The translations under genes were made by a program, and so were the position numbers. DNA of 64,000 bases, from contig NZ_FZMZ01000004.1 of assembly GCF_900187325.1 (NCBI RefSeq), positions 868,001 to 932,000 of the forward strand, given 5' to 3'. This DNA is from Virgibacillus ndiopensis. GTDB taxonomy: Bacteria > Bacillota > Bacilli > Bacillales > Amphibacillaceae. How positions within the stretch are numbered: position 1 is the stretch's first letter; the number at the start of each line of letters is the position of its first letter. Shown here piece after piece: positions 56,960 through 64,000 of the stretch. The notes under the pieces are model-generated. The model had not been told where the DNA came from. It searched no databases and was given only the letters and a program-made list of their open reading frames with translations.

Positions 56960-57157
56960 TCAGTCACGTCCAGCTCCAGTTCCCAGCGACCTTCTTCCCA
57001 CCCTTACGATAAGTCAACATCGGTTCTTTTCAGCTCACCGTGTTTCCTTAATCTCATACGGTAGGTATGTTCGATTAAGTTCGCCACTTTGCCCGTGGCA
57101 ACATCGAGCCACTCGTGTTGCACAGGCGCTCCATACATCGCTAATCGGTCACTTCCA
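56960..57157. repeat. Insertion-like element between purN and purH, flanked by 13-bp near-direct repeats
   Basis: TCAGTCACGTCCA (56960-56972) and TCGGTCACTTCCA (57145-57157) differ at two positions and enclose about 172 bp of more GC-rich sequence than the surroundings. The right repeat is the 3' end of purN (Lys-Val-Glu-Val-Thr-Asp-stop). The left repeat, read on the minus strand, encodes a nearly identical end (Leu-Asp-Val-Thr-Glu-Tyr-Val-stop). So the element looks inserted into the last codons of purN and has supplied a new stop. It contains an ORF at 57004-57138. Copies elsewhere in the genome are expected but none is seen in this window. Confidence 0.6.
57004..57138 (-). CDS. 44-residue ORF between purN and purH
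   Basis: The ATG lies 2 nt after the purN TAG, so translation could be coupled. The product begins MYGAPVQHEWLDVATGKVAN and continues with LIEHTYRMRLRKHGE and a Lys/Arg-rich end (KRTDVDLS). It has protein-like composition with good codons and no stops, but the ribosome site is only the GAAGTG in the purN end. I do not recognise it. The ORF lies inside the repeat-like element, so it could be a captured fragment or the mark of a dispersed repeat with an accidental open frame. Confidence 0.4.
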   Translation of the reverse strand: MYGAPVQHEWLDVATGKVANLIEHTYRMRLRKHGELKRTDVDLS

Positions 57158-57734
57158 CTTTTAGTGATTGCTTGATTAGTTGGTTAATTATACGTGGGTA
57201 CAACTTGTGTTCAACCTGTTGAATTCGCTTCTGCAATACTTCTTTTGTGTCATCCGGGAAAATTTCAACAGATTCCTGCGCGATGATTGGTCCAGTATCA
57301 ATTCCAGCGTCGACATAATGAATGGTGACACCAGTTATTTTTACCTTTGCTTGAAAAGCTTGACCAACTGCATCTTTGCCTGGAAATGCCGGTAACATGG
57401 ATGGATGAATATTAACAATTTTTATTTCATACGCGTTAAGTAAAGTTGGACCAATAATTCGCATGTAACCCGCTAGAAAAATCCACTCTACATTCATTAG
57501 TAGTAACCTCTTAACGACTTTCTGCTCGTATTCCTTTTTAGGAATGTTTTTTGGATCAAAGACAAATGTTGGAATATCGTACTCATTGGCAATGTCTATC
57601 ACTTTTGCACCAGGTTTATCGCAAACTAGGATAGCAACGTCACATGCTAACTGGTTTTCGATTGCCTGCTCAATTATTGCTTCAAAATTACTACCTGTAC
57701 CTGAGGCAAAAATAGCAACCTTTACTTTATTCAT
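57141..57734 (-). CDS. purN: Phosphoribosylglycinamide formyltransferase
   Basis: Start chosen at the ATG at 57734 ([20 protein letters not shown]), overlapping the purM stop (ATGA). The 197-residue product transfers formyl from 10-formyl-THF to GAR. Phosphate-binding start [12 protein letters not shown], catalytic [12 protein letters not shown] (Asn-His), [16 protein letters not shown] with the catalytic Asp and [10 protein letters not shown]. The end (KVEVTD) lies in the right-hand repeat of the element at 56960-57157, so the natural C-terminus may be altered by a few residues. Confidence 0.95.
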   Translation of the reverse strand: MNKVKVAIFASGTGSNFEAIIEQAIENQLACDVAILVCDKPGAKVIDIANEYDIPTFVFDPKNIPKKEYEQKVVKRLLLMNVEWIFLAGYMRIIGPTLLNAYEIKIVNIHPSMLPAFPGKDAVGQAFQAKVKITGVTIHYVDAGIDTGPIIAQESVEIFPDDTKEVLQKRIQQVEHKLYPRIINQLIKQSLKVEVTD

Positions 57735-58750
57735 GATAGAAATTGCACTCCTTTTCCATCTGTCACTGCTCCAATACACTTTGCCTCTTCTCCTTTTTCA
57801 CGTAAAACTTCCAGCGCACACTCTAAATCCTTTTTGTCAACAACAACCGCCATACCAATACCCATGTTAAAGATACCGTACATTTCATCATCTGACATAT
57901 CTCCTAACTCTTGTAACAATGAAAATATCGCTGGTCGATCATAGCTTTCAGGATTAATAGATGCACCGAGTCCCTCTGGTAGCATCCTTGGAATATTTTC
58001 ATAAAAACCACCGCCGGTAATGTGAGAAATTCCTTTTACTTCAACGTTTTTCATTAAAGCATTGATAGAATCAGCGTATATTTTGGTTGGCTCTAACAAC
58101 ACTTCGCCTAGCGGTTTATCAAAACTATCATACTGTTTCGTAAAGTCGAGATCCTTAATCAGATTTCTAACAAGCGAATACCCATTAGAATGGATACCAC
58201 TGGACGGTAATCCAATGATACAATCACCCGCTTTTATCGATTCACCTGTAACAAGCTTTGATTTCTCAGCAATTCCAACGGCAAATCCTGCTAAATCAAA
58301 TTCGTTATCTTGATACATCCCGGGCATTTCAGCTGTTTCACCGCCGATCAATGCAGCCCCTGCTTGGACACAGCCCTCTGACACGCCTGCCACAATTTGC
58401 TCTAATCTTTCTGGATTATTTTTCCCACAAGCAATATAGTCGAGGAAAAATAAAGCCTGAGCACCTTGAGCAACAATATCATTTACACACATAGCGACTA
58501 AATCGATACCAACCGAGTCATGTTTATCCAATTGAAAAGCTAGTTTAAGCTTCGTTCCAACCCCATCTGTTCCAGAGACTAGTACCGGTTCCTTATAGCT
58601 AAAGCCACTTAGGTCAAACAACCCGGCAAATGCACCAATGCCCCCAAGAACTTCTTTACGGTTTGTTCTTGCAATATGTTTTTTCATTAATTCAACAGCT
58701 TGATAGCCCTTTTCAACATCAACGCCTGCTTGCTTATAACGATTAGACAT
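57731..58750 (-). CDS. purM: Phosphoribosylformylglycinamidine cyclo-ligase
   Basis: Start placed at the ATG at 58750 ([20 protein letters not shown]), behind AAAGGAGT; a longer open frame reaches to 58900 but overlaps purF. The 339-residue AIRS makes AIR from FGAM and ATP. Motifs: [35 protein letters not shown]-like [10 protein letters not shown] and [19 protein letters not shown], and [12 protein letters not shown]. It overlaps purN by 4 nt. Confidence 0.97.
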   Translation of the reverse strand: MSNRYKQAGVDVEKGYQAVELMKKHIARTNRKEVLGGIGAFAGLFDLSGFSYKEPVLVSGTDGVGTKLKLAFQLDKHDSVGIDLVAMCVNDIVAQGAQALFFLDYIACGKNNPERLEQIVAGVSEGCVQAGAALIGGETAEMPGMYQDNEFDLAGFAVGIAEKSKLVTGESIKAGDCIIGLPSSGIHSNGYSLVRNLIKDLDFTKQYDSFDKPLGEVLLEPTKIYADSINALMKNVEVKGISHITGGGFYENIPRMLPEGLGASINPESYDRPAIFSLLQELGDMSDDEMYGIFNMGIGMAVVVDKKDLECALEVLREKGEEAKCIGAVTDGKGVQFLS

Positions 58751-58770
58751 TTGGCATACTCCTTTTTTGA

Positions 58771-58781
58771 GGGTCAGACCC
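58771..58781. repeat. GGGTCAGACCC palindrome between purF and purM
   Basis: A perfect odd-length palindrome in the 43-nt purF-purM gap, extended by GAGGGTCAGACCCCGC. It resembles the short GGGTCTGACCC-type repeats that are common in Bacillaceae genomes and sometimes associated with REP-type transposases. Confidence 0.4.
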
Positions 58782-58793
58782 CGCATCCCATAT

Positions 58794-60203
58794 TCAACAC
58801 TTCGTATATTCGATCGTTTTTTGACCTTTTTCAACAACAGGATAATTTCCGGTAAAACATGCCGTACAAATTCCTTGATGAGGCAAATCTTCTCGAACAA
58901 TCGCTCGTTCTAATCCTGCTTCAGATAAGTAGGCAAGACTGTCTGCACCTATTAAGTCTGCCATTCCATCCAAAGAATAATTTGCTGCAACAAGTTCTTC
59001 TTTAGTCGACATGTCAATTCCGTAATAGCATGGATTAGTAATCGGTGGTGAAGCAATACGAACATGTACTTCCTTCGCTCCTGCTTCTTTCAACATTCGG
59101 ACAATTCGTTTACTTGTAGTCCCTCTTACGATTGAATCATCGATCATAATAACGCGTTTTCCTTCTACAATCCCTCGAACTGGAGACAATTTCAGCTTTA
59201 CTCCTTGTTCGCGTAAATCCTGTGATGGTTGAATAAATGTTCTTCCAACATAGCGATTTTTAATTAAACCTAATTCATATGGCAAACTACTTTGCTCCGC
59301 ATAACCGATTGCTGCCGAAATACTTGAATCAGGCACACCTGTTACAACATCAGCTTCTACTGGTGATTCCTTAGCCAGCTCAATCCCCATCTTCTTCCGT
59401 GATGCGTGGACATTAACCCGATTTACATCACTATCTGGCCGTGAAAAATAAACATATTCCATCGCACACATTGTTCGCGGCTCTGCTTCAGCGAATGTTT
59501 TCGATGTAAGACCGTTATCATCAATGATCACTAATTCTCCAGGAACTACTTCACGCTCAAACGTTGCACCAATCAAATCAAATGCACAGGTTTCAGATGC
59601 AACAACATACGCCCCTCCTAGTCTACCTATCGATAACGGCCGTAAGCCTCTTGGATCTGTTGCAATATATAATTTGTCTTCTCTCATAATAAGAAATGCA
59701 TAAGCCCCCACTAAACTCCGTAATGCTTCCATTAGGGCTGTTTCATAATTCTTCGTGCTGTTTCGTTTAATTAAATGTGCAAGAACTTCAGTATCTGATG
59801 TAGTTTGAAAAATACTACCCTCTTCCTCTAATTCACCACGAAGCTTATAAGCATTCATGATATTACCATTATGGGCTAATGCTACACTCCCTGTCTGTGA
59901 ACGGAATAATAATGGTTGAATGTTGTCAATGCCTCCATCGCCTTGTGTTGCATATCGGACATGACCGATTGCCGCATGACCCTGTAGCTCCTGAAAATTG
60001 GCATTTTTAAAAACATCATTTACAAGTCCTAAATCTTTATGAATCCTTAACCCTTCACCATCACTCGTCACAACACCTGCACCATCCTGCCCTCTGTGCT
60101 GCAGTGCATGCAAACCGTAGTACGTAATCTCTGCTGCTTTCTCATGACCCCAAATTCCAAAAACGCCACATTCTTCGTTTAAGCCTTTGATTTCAGCAAG
60201 CAT
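58794..60203 (-). CDS. purF: Amidophosphoribosyltransferase
   Basis: Start placed at the ATG at 60203 ([20 protein letters not shown]), behind GGAAAGGAG. The 469-residue enzyme makes phosphoribosylamine, the first committed step. An 11-residue propeptide precedes Cys12, the glutaminase nucleophile. The Gln-amidotransferase domain reaches about 240. The PRTase domain carries the PRPP loop [18 protein letters not shown]. The Fe-S Cys pattern of the Bacillus type is present (C in [11 protein letters not shown] and others). Its start overlaps the purL end by 25 nt. Confidence 0.97.
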   Translation of the reverse strand: MLAEIKGLNEECGVFGIWGHEKAAEITYYGLHALQHRGQDGAGVVTSDGEGLRIHKDLGLVNDVFKNANFQELQGHAAIGHVRYATQGDGGIDNIQPLLFRSQTGSVALAHNGNIMNAYKLRGELEEEGSIFQTTSDTEVLAHLIKRNSTKNYETALMEALRSLVGAYAFLIMREDKLYIATDPRGLRPLSIGRLGGAYVVASETCAFDLIGATFEREVVPGELVIIDDNGLTSKTFAEAEPRTMCAMEYVYFSRPDSDVNRVNVHASRKKMGIELAKESPVEADVVTGVPDSSISAAIGYAEQSSLPYELGLIKNRYVGRTFIQPSQDLREQGVKLKLSPVRGIVEGKRVIMIDDSIVRGTTSKRIVRMLKEAGAKEVHVRIASPPITNPCYYGIDMSTKEELVAANYSLDGMADLIGADSLAYLSEAGLERAIVREDLPHQGICTACFTGNYPVVEKGQKTIEYTKC

Positions 60204-62422
60204 GAAATAGCTCCTTTCCAACGTTTGCAAAGTGTATGAACATTTGCCTCTATTACCTTTTTACCATTTCCAGTTACTGAGTATGTGCTATCACTAGTTA
60301 CAACGCCAATTTGTCTGGCATCATTAACTGCCTCAGTAAAACGTTTTTCATCCTCGGGTTTTACCGTTACTAGAAAACGCGACTGTGTTTCACTGAAAAG
60401 CTCAACCGTCATATCTCCATCTAAATAAGCGCTCACCCCAAAGCCTTTTTCATTAAAAATACTCTCCGCTAAAGCTACCGCGAGACCACCCTCAGCTAAA
60501 TCATGTGCAGATTGAACTACCCCATGATGAATTGCATCCAAAAGCTGCGTTTGTCGTTTTGCTTCCGTCTTTAAATCAATTGCTGGTGCTTTGCCAGAAT
60601 AAACTTCATCCGAGTCTTTTCCGGCCAATACATTTTGCAGTTCACTTCCGCCGAACTCTGCTTTTGTTTCACCGATCAAGAATACAAGATCACCCTCATG
60701 TTGAAAGTAGCTTGGTGTAAGATGGTCTAATGACTCTAGTAAACCGACCATTCCAACTACAGGTGTTGGAAAAATCGCTTTCCCTCTTGATTCGTTATAC
60801 AACGAAACATTTCCACTAATAACCGGAGTCCCTAAAGCGCGACAAGCCTCACTCATGCCATCGACGCTTTTTTCCATTTGCCAAAATATTTCAGGTTTAG
60901 TCGGGTTTCCAAAGTTTAATCCGTCGGTAAGTCCTAAAGGTTTAGCGCCCGAACAAACAATATTACGGGACGCTTCTGCTACTGCAATTTTCCCGCCAGT
61001 TTCCGGGTCTAGATAGATGTAGCGTGAATTACAGTCCGTTGTTATCGCGAGAGCCTTATCGGTACCTTTAATTCGTACAATGGCTGCATCTGATCCCGGC
61101 GTCACGACCGTGTTTGTTTGCACCATGGAGTCGTATTGATTGTAAACCCATTCTTTACTTGCGATTGTTGGCTGCTCCAGTAATTTACCAAGCATTTCTG
61201 TGTAGTCTGTCACCACTGGAATTTCCATTTCCATTTGTTGAAATTCCTTGAAATACTCCGCTTTCTTTGAAGGCATCTGATAAACAGGAGCTTCCTCTGC
61301 TAATGCGTCAACCGGGATGTCGGCAACAATTCCACCATGCTGCTTAAGTCGAAATATTTTTTCTTCGATTACTTCCCCCACTGCAACAGCCTGTAGTCCA
61401 TATTTTTCAAATACGTCGGTTATTTCCTGCTCGCGTCCTTTTTTAACAACGAGTAGCATACGTTCCTGCGATTCTGACAGCATTAATTCGTATGCACTCA
61501 TGTTCAGTTCACGCTGTGGAACTAAATCAAGATTCATTTCCATACCCGTTCCTGCTTTACTTGCCATCTCACTTGCTGATGATGTGAGGCCAGCTGCGCC
61601 CATATCCTGCATACCAACTAAAGCATCGGAATGAATCACTTCTAAACTTGCTTCGATTAACAATTTTTCCATGAACGGATCACCAACCTGAACAGCTGGG
61701 CGGTCTTTATTCGCATCTTCTGCCAAGTCATCAGAAGCAAATGTTGCTCCGTGAATTCCGTCCCGGCCAGTTGGTGCACCTGCATAAAGAACCGTATTAC
61801 CGATACCAGCTGCAATCCCTTTTTGAATTTCATCATGATTGATTAACCCAACACACATAGCATTAACTAATGGGTTCCCTTCATAGCTGTCATCAAATTG
61901 GACCTCGCCACCAACTGTTGGAACACCTACACAATTTCCGTAGCCAGCAATTCCATGAACAACTTCTTTGAACAAATATTTCACACGCTCAGATGTTAAA
62001 TTTCCAAATCGAAGGGAATTCATTAAAGCAATTGGTCGAGCCCCCATTGAAAAAATATCACGTATAATACCGCCCACACCTGTAGCTGCACCTTGATACG
62101 GTTCAACTGCTGATGGGTGGTTATGACTTTCAATTTTAAACACTACCGCTTGATCATCACCAATATCGATTATCCCTGCACCTTCACCAGGTCCTTGTAA
62201 TACATTTGGTGCTTTTGTTGGGAACTTTTTCAACAATGGTTTTGACGTTTTATAGCTGCAATGCTCCGACCACATAACGGAAAAAATACCTGTTTCCGTA
62301 AAATTTGGTTGGCGCTTTAAAATCACTTTAACCATGTCATATTCCTTGTCACTAAGTCCCATCTCTTTATATAGTTGTTCCGCTTCAATCTGCTCCGGAC
62401 TTATATCAAACGTTTGCAACAT
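60179..62422 (-). CDS. purL: Phosphoribosylformylglycinamidine synthase subunit II
   Basis: A 747-residue small-type PurL with ATP-binding and ammonia-using FGAM synthase activity, acting with PurQ and PurS. Motifs: [72 protein letters not shown] and the second half [15 protein letters not shown]. It overlaps purQ by 17 nt and purF by 25 nt, the tight packing typical of this operon. Confidence 0.97.
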   Translation of the reverse strand: MLQTFDISPEQIEAEQLYKEMGLSDKEYDMVKVILKRQPNFTETGIFSVMWSEHCSYKTSKPLLKKFPTKAPNVLQGPGEGAGIIDIGDDQAVVFKIESHNHPSAVEPYQGAATGVGGIIRDIFSMGARPIALMNSLRFGNLTSERVKYLFKEVVHGIAGYGNCVGVPTVGGEVQFDDSYEGNPLVNAMCVGLINHDEIQKGIAAGIGNTVLYAGAPTGRDGIHGATFASDDLAEDANKDRPAVQVGDPFMEKLLIEASLEVIHSDALVGMQDMGAAGLTSSASEMASKAGTGMEMNLDLVPQRELNMSAYELMLSESQERMLLVVKKGREQEITDVFEKYGLQAVAVGEVIEEKIFRLKQHGGIVADIPVDALAEEAPVYQMPSKKAEYFKEFQQMEMEIPVVTDYTEMLGKLLEQPTIASKEWVYNQYDSMVQTNTVVTPGSDAAIVRIKGTDKALAITTDCNSRYIYLDPETGGKIAVAEASRNIVCSGAKPLGLTDGLNFGNPTKPEIFWQMEKSVDGMSEACRALGTPVISGNVSLYNESRGKAIFPTPVVGMVGLLESLDHLTPSYFQHEGDLVFLIGETKAEFGGSELQNVLAGKDSDEVYSGKAPAIDLKTEAKRQTQLLDAIHHGVVQSAHDLAEGGLAVALAESIFNEKGFGVSAYLDGDMTVELFSETQSRFLVTVKPEDEKRFTEAVNDARQIGVVTSDSTYSVTGNGKKVIEANVHTLCKRWKGAISCLLKSKA

Positions 62423-63089
62423 GGGATTCCCTCCAGTTTCTGACTATTGACTGAAATACGTTTAGCCCATCATCACTACCGATGATTGCTTCTACTGCCC
62501 GTTCAGGGTGTGGCATAAGACCTAATACATTTCCTTGTTTATTAATAATGCCAGCAATATCTGCAGTCGACCCATTCGGATTGTTTTCATACGTAAAAAC
62601 GATTTGATTATGCCGTTTTAAATCATTAAGTGTTTCCTCATCGCAGAAATAGTTGCCTTCACCATGTGCTATTGGGAATCGAACAACTTCATTTTCCACA
62701 TATGACTGGGTGAAAAGTGTCCTGTTGTTTACCACACGTAACGCTTCCTGATGACACATAAATGCAAGATCCTTATTGCGCAGCATTGCCCCGGGTAAGA
62801 GACCCGCTTCTAATAAAATCTGAAATCCATTACAAACACCTAAAACCGGCTTCCCTTTTGCAACATGTTCTTTTATTTGCTTCATAACATCTGATGTTGC
62901 TGCGACTGCTCCTGAACGAAGGTAGTCCCCATACGAGAACCCACCTGGTAAAAGAATCGCGTCATAGTTTTCAAGATTACTATTTTCGTACCAAACGAGA
63001 TCCGCTTCCTCGTTCAGTACTTCTTTCACTGCATGGTACATATCTCGGTCACAATTTGAACCTGGAAAAACAATCACCGCAAACTTCAC
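62406..63089 (-). CDS. purQ: Phosphoribosylformylglycinamidine synthase subunit I
   Basis: A 227-residue glutaminase subunit. [14 protein letters not shown] at the start, the oxyanion [16 protein letters not shown], the nucleophile Cys in [18 protein letters not shown] (about residue 86), and the His-Glu pair in MPHPERAVE near the C-terminus. It makes ammonia from glutamine for PurL. Its ATG overlaps the purS stop by 4 nt. Confidence 0.97.
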   Translation of the reverse strand: MKFAVIVFPGSNCDRDMYHAVKEVLNEEADLVWYENSNLENYDAILLPGGFSYGDYLRSGAVAATSDVMKQIKEHVAKGKPVLGVCNGFQILLEAGLLPGAMLRNKDLAFMCHQEALRVVNNRTLFTQSYVENEVVRFPIAHGEGNYFCDEETLNDLKRHNQIVFTYENNPNGSTADIAGIINKQGNVLGLMPHPERAVEAIIGSDDGLNVFQSIVRNWRESHVANV

Positions 63090-63337
63090 GTGCGAACAGC
63101 CTCCTCCACCTCAAAACGATAATCTTCAATAACTGGATTCGCTAGCAATTTATCACACATTTCTTTCACACGTTCATCAACGTTTTCATGATCTTCAACT
63201 TGTAATTCAATATACTTACCAACACGCGCTTCTGCGACCTCTTGAAACCCTAATGAATGAAGTGAAGCTTGAATTGCTTTGCCTTGTGGATCTAAGACAC
63301 CTTCTTTTAACGTAATAAACACAGTTACCTTTTTCAT
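63086..63337 (-). CDS. purS: Phosphoribosylformylglycinamidine synthase subunit PurS
   Basis: An 83-residue protein, as usual. [20 protein letters not shown] at the start, then [16 protein letters not shown]. PurS bridges PurQ and PurL and channels ammonia. It overlaps purQ and purC by 4 nt each. Part of the pur operon. Confidence 0.96.
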   Translation of the reverse strand: MKKVTVFITLKEGVLDPQGKAIQASLHSLGFQEVAEARVGKYIELQVEDHENVDERVKEMCDKLLANPVIEDYRFEVEEAVRT

Positions 63338-64000
63338 GATAAATCCTCCAGTCGTTGTAAAATAACGTTGTATACCTCTATTAAATCACCGGTGCCCTGG
63401 CGAAATACGTCTTTATCCATTTTTTCCTGTGTGTTCAAGTCCCACAATCTACATGTATCTGGTGATATTTCATCGGCTAATACAATTGATCCACATGCTA
63501 GTCGACCAAACTCGAGCTTAAAGTCTACTAGACTAATATTGATAGATTGGAATAGTTCTGTTAACGCAACATTGATTTTTAATGCTTTTTCTTTAATTTC
63601 TTGTAATTCTGATTCTGTAACACTACTTAAAAATAATGCATGTTCATCATTTATCAGAGGATCGTTAAGTTCATCATCTTTGAAAAAAAGCTCGACGATC
63701 GGCGGGTCAAATGGTGTATTCTCTTCAATTCCCAATCGTTTCGTAATGCTACCAGTTGCAAGATTACGAACAACTACTTCCAATGGAATTATCTCTGTTT
63801 GCTGAACGATTTGCTCATTTTCATTCCATTTTTCAATGAAATGGGTCTCGATTCCCTTATCGTGAAGGAACGAAAAAATCCGCGATGAAATTTCATTGTT
63901 CAATCTACCTTTACCATCAAAGCTTTCTTTCTTTTTTCCATTAAAAGCAGTTGCATCGTTTTTATAAGATAAGACAAGCTGATCCATGGTTCCCTCTAAC
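63334..64000 (-). CDS. purC: Phosphoribosylaminoimidazole-succinocarboxamide synthase, N-terminus cut by window edge
   Basis: The frame runs past the right edge, and the visible part is about 222 residues, ending at 63334. It has SAICAR synthetase motifs: NDATAFNGKKKESFDGKGRLNNEIS, IPLEVVVRNLATGSITKRLG, NDEHALFLSSVTE-like, LVDFKLEFGRLACGSIVLADEISPDTCRLWD. An in-frame ATG at 63987 is not the real start: about 20 residues that belong to the family's nucleotide site lie further upstream, outside the window. purE, purK and purB are expected beyond. Confidence 0.96.
   Translation of the reverse strand, partial: LEGTMDQLVLSYKNDATAFNGKKKESFDGKGRLNNEISSRIFSFLHDKGIETHFIEKWNENEQIVQQTEIIPLEVVVRNLATGSITKRLGIEENTPFDPPIVELFFKDDELNDPLINDEHALFLSSVTESELQEIKEKALKINVALTELFQSINISLVDFKLEFGRLACGSIVLADEISPDTCRLWDLNTQEKMDKDVFRQGTGDLIEVYNVILQRLEDLS

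Noticed and set aside
57731-58900. Longer PurM with 50 extra N-terminal residues
   Set aside because: The extension overlaps purF and lacks a ribosome site; the start at 58750 has AAAGGAGT and matches the family.

Overview
The window is chromosomal DNA of a low-GC, spore-former-type Bacillaceae. The core gene order runs, on the minus strand, purC-S-Q-L-F-M-N-H-D, yerA, yerB, yerC, pcrB-pcrA-ligA-camS, putP/opuE, gatC-A-B, dgkB and rlmD. This is the Bacillus subtilis pur to yefA order, interrupted by lineage-specific insertions. Protein similarity and the many AT-rich intergenic repeats suggest an Oceanobacillus/Virgibacillus-like halotolerant relative; this is inferred from gene content, not from a marker gene.

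Layout. 1-5.6 kb: start of a heme O synthase gene, a small basic protein, a SLAP-domain protein, a VOC protein, a DUF6157 protein, and a TetR-regulated FtsX-type ABC exporter with a paired palindromic operator. 5.8-6.5 kb: about 35 copies of a 20-bp tandem repeat. 6.64-9.48 kb: an ISL3-family unit with terminal inverted repeats and a perfect 8-bp target duplication; it carries an intact transposase, a YopX-like remnant, an orphan 241-residue gene and a decayed second transposase end. 9.5-22 kb: accessory region with an AbrB-type membrane protein, a 794-residue protein with two isoprenoid-synthase-like halves, a methyltransferase behind a leader terminator, decayed genes, a Cys-rich microprotein, a TetR/MFS drug-efflux pair, a racemase, DinB, and a GNAT gene broken by an in-frame stop. 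22-29.4 kb: an ECF sigma factor with a coupled anti-sigma/LCP-type protein and an ECF-type promoter, a DUF1311 lipoprotein, an AraC regulator, an SDR enzyme, and a TetR/MFS pair with matching operators. 27.0-27.4 and 29.45-29.97 kb: three copies of a composite intergenic repeat built around a terminator-like hairpin. 29.96 kb to the end: the conserved core.

The most interesting system is at 37.5-41.1 kb. A 421-residue HTH plus TPR regulator of the NprR/PlcR (RNPP) type is followed, 13 nt after its stop, by an unlisted 46-codon gene for an exported peptide with the layout of a signalling pro-peptide. The pair lies between rocA (P5C dehydrogenase) and a proline/Na+ symporter gene, which itself is preceded by a translationally coupled 37-residue membrane microprotein. 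A perfect 8+8 bp palindrome lies upstream of the regulator. This looks like a peptide quorum-sensing cassette placed in a proline uptake and catabolism neighbourhood.

Other leads are the two-domain isoprenoid synthase, the 44-codon ORF inside a repeat-like insertion between purN and purH, and the ISL3 unit with cargo. No rRNA, tRNA, CRISPR array or known riboswitch was recognised.
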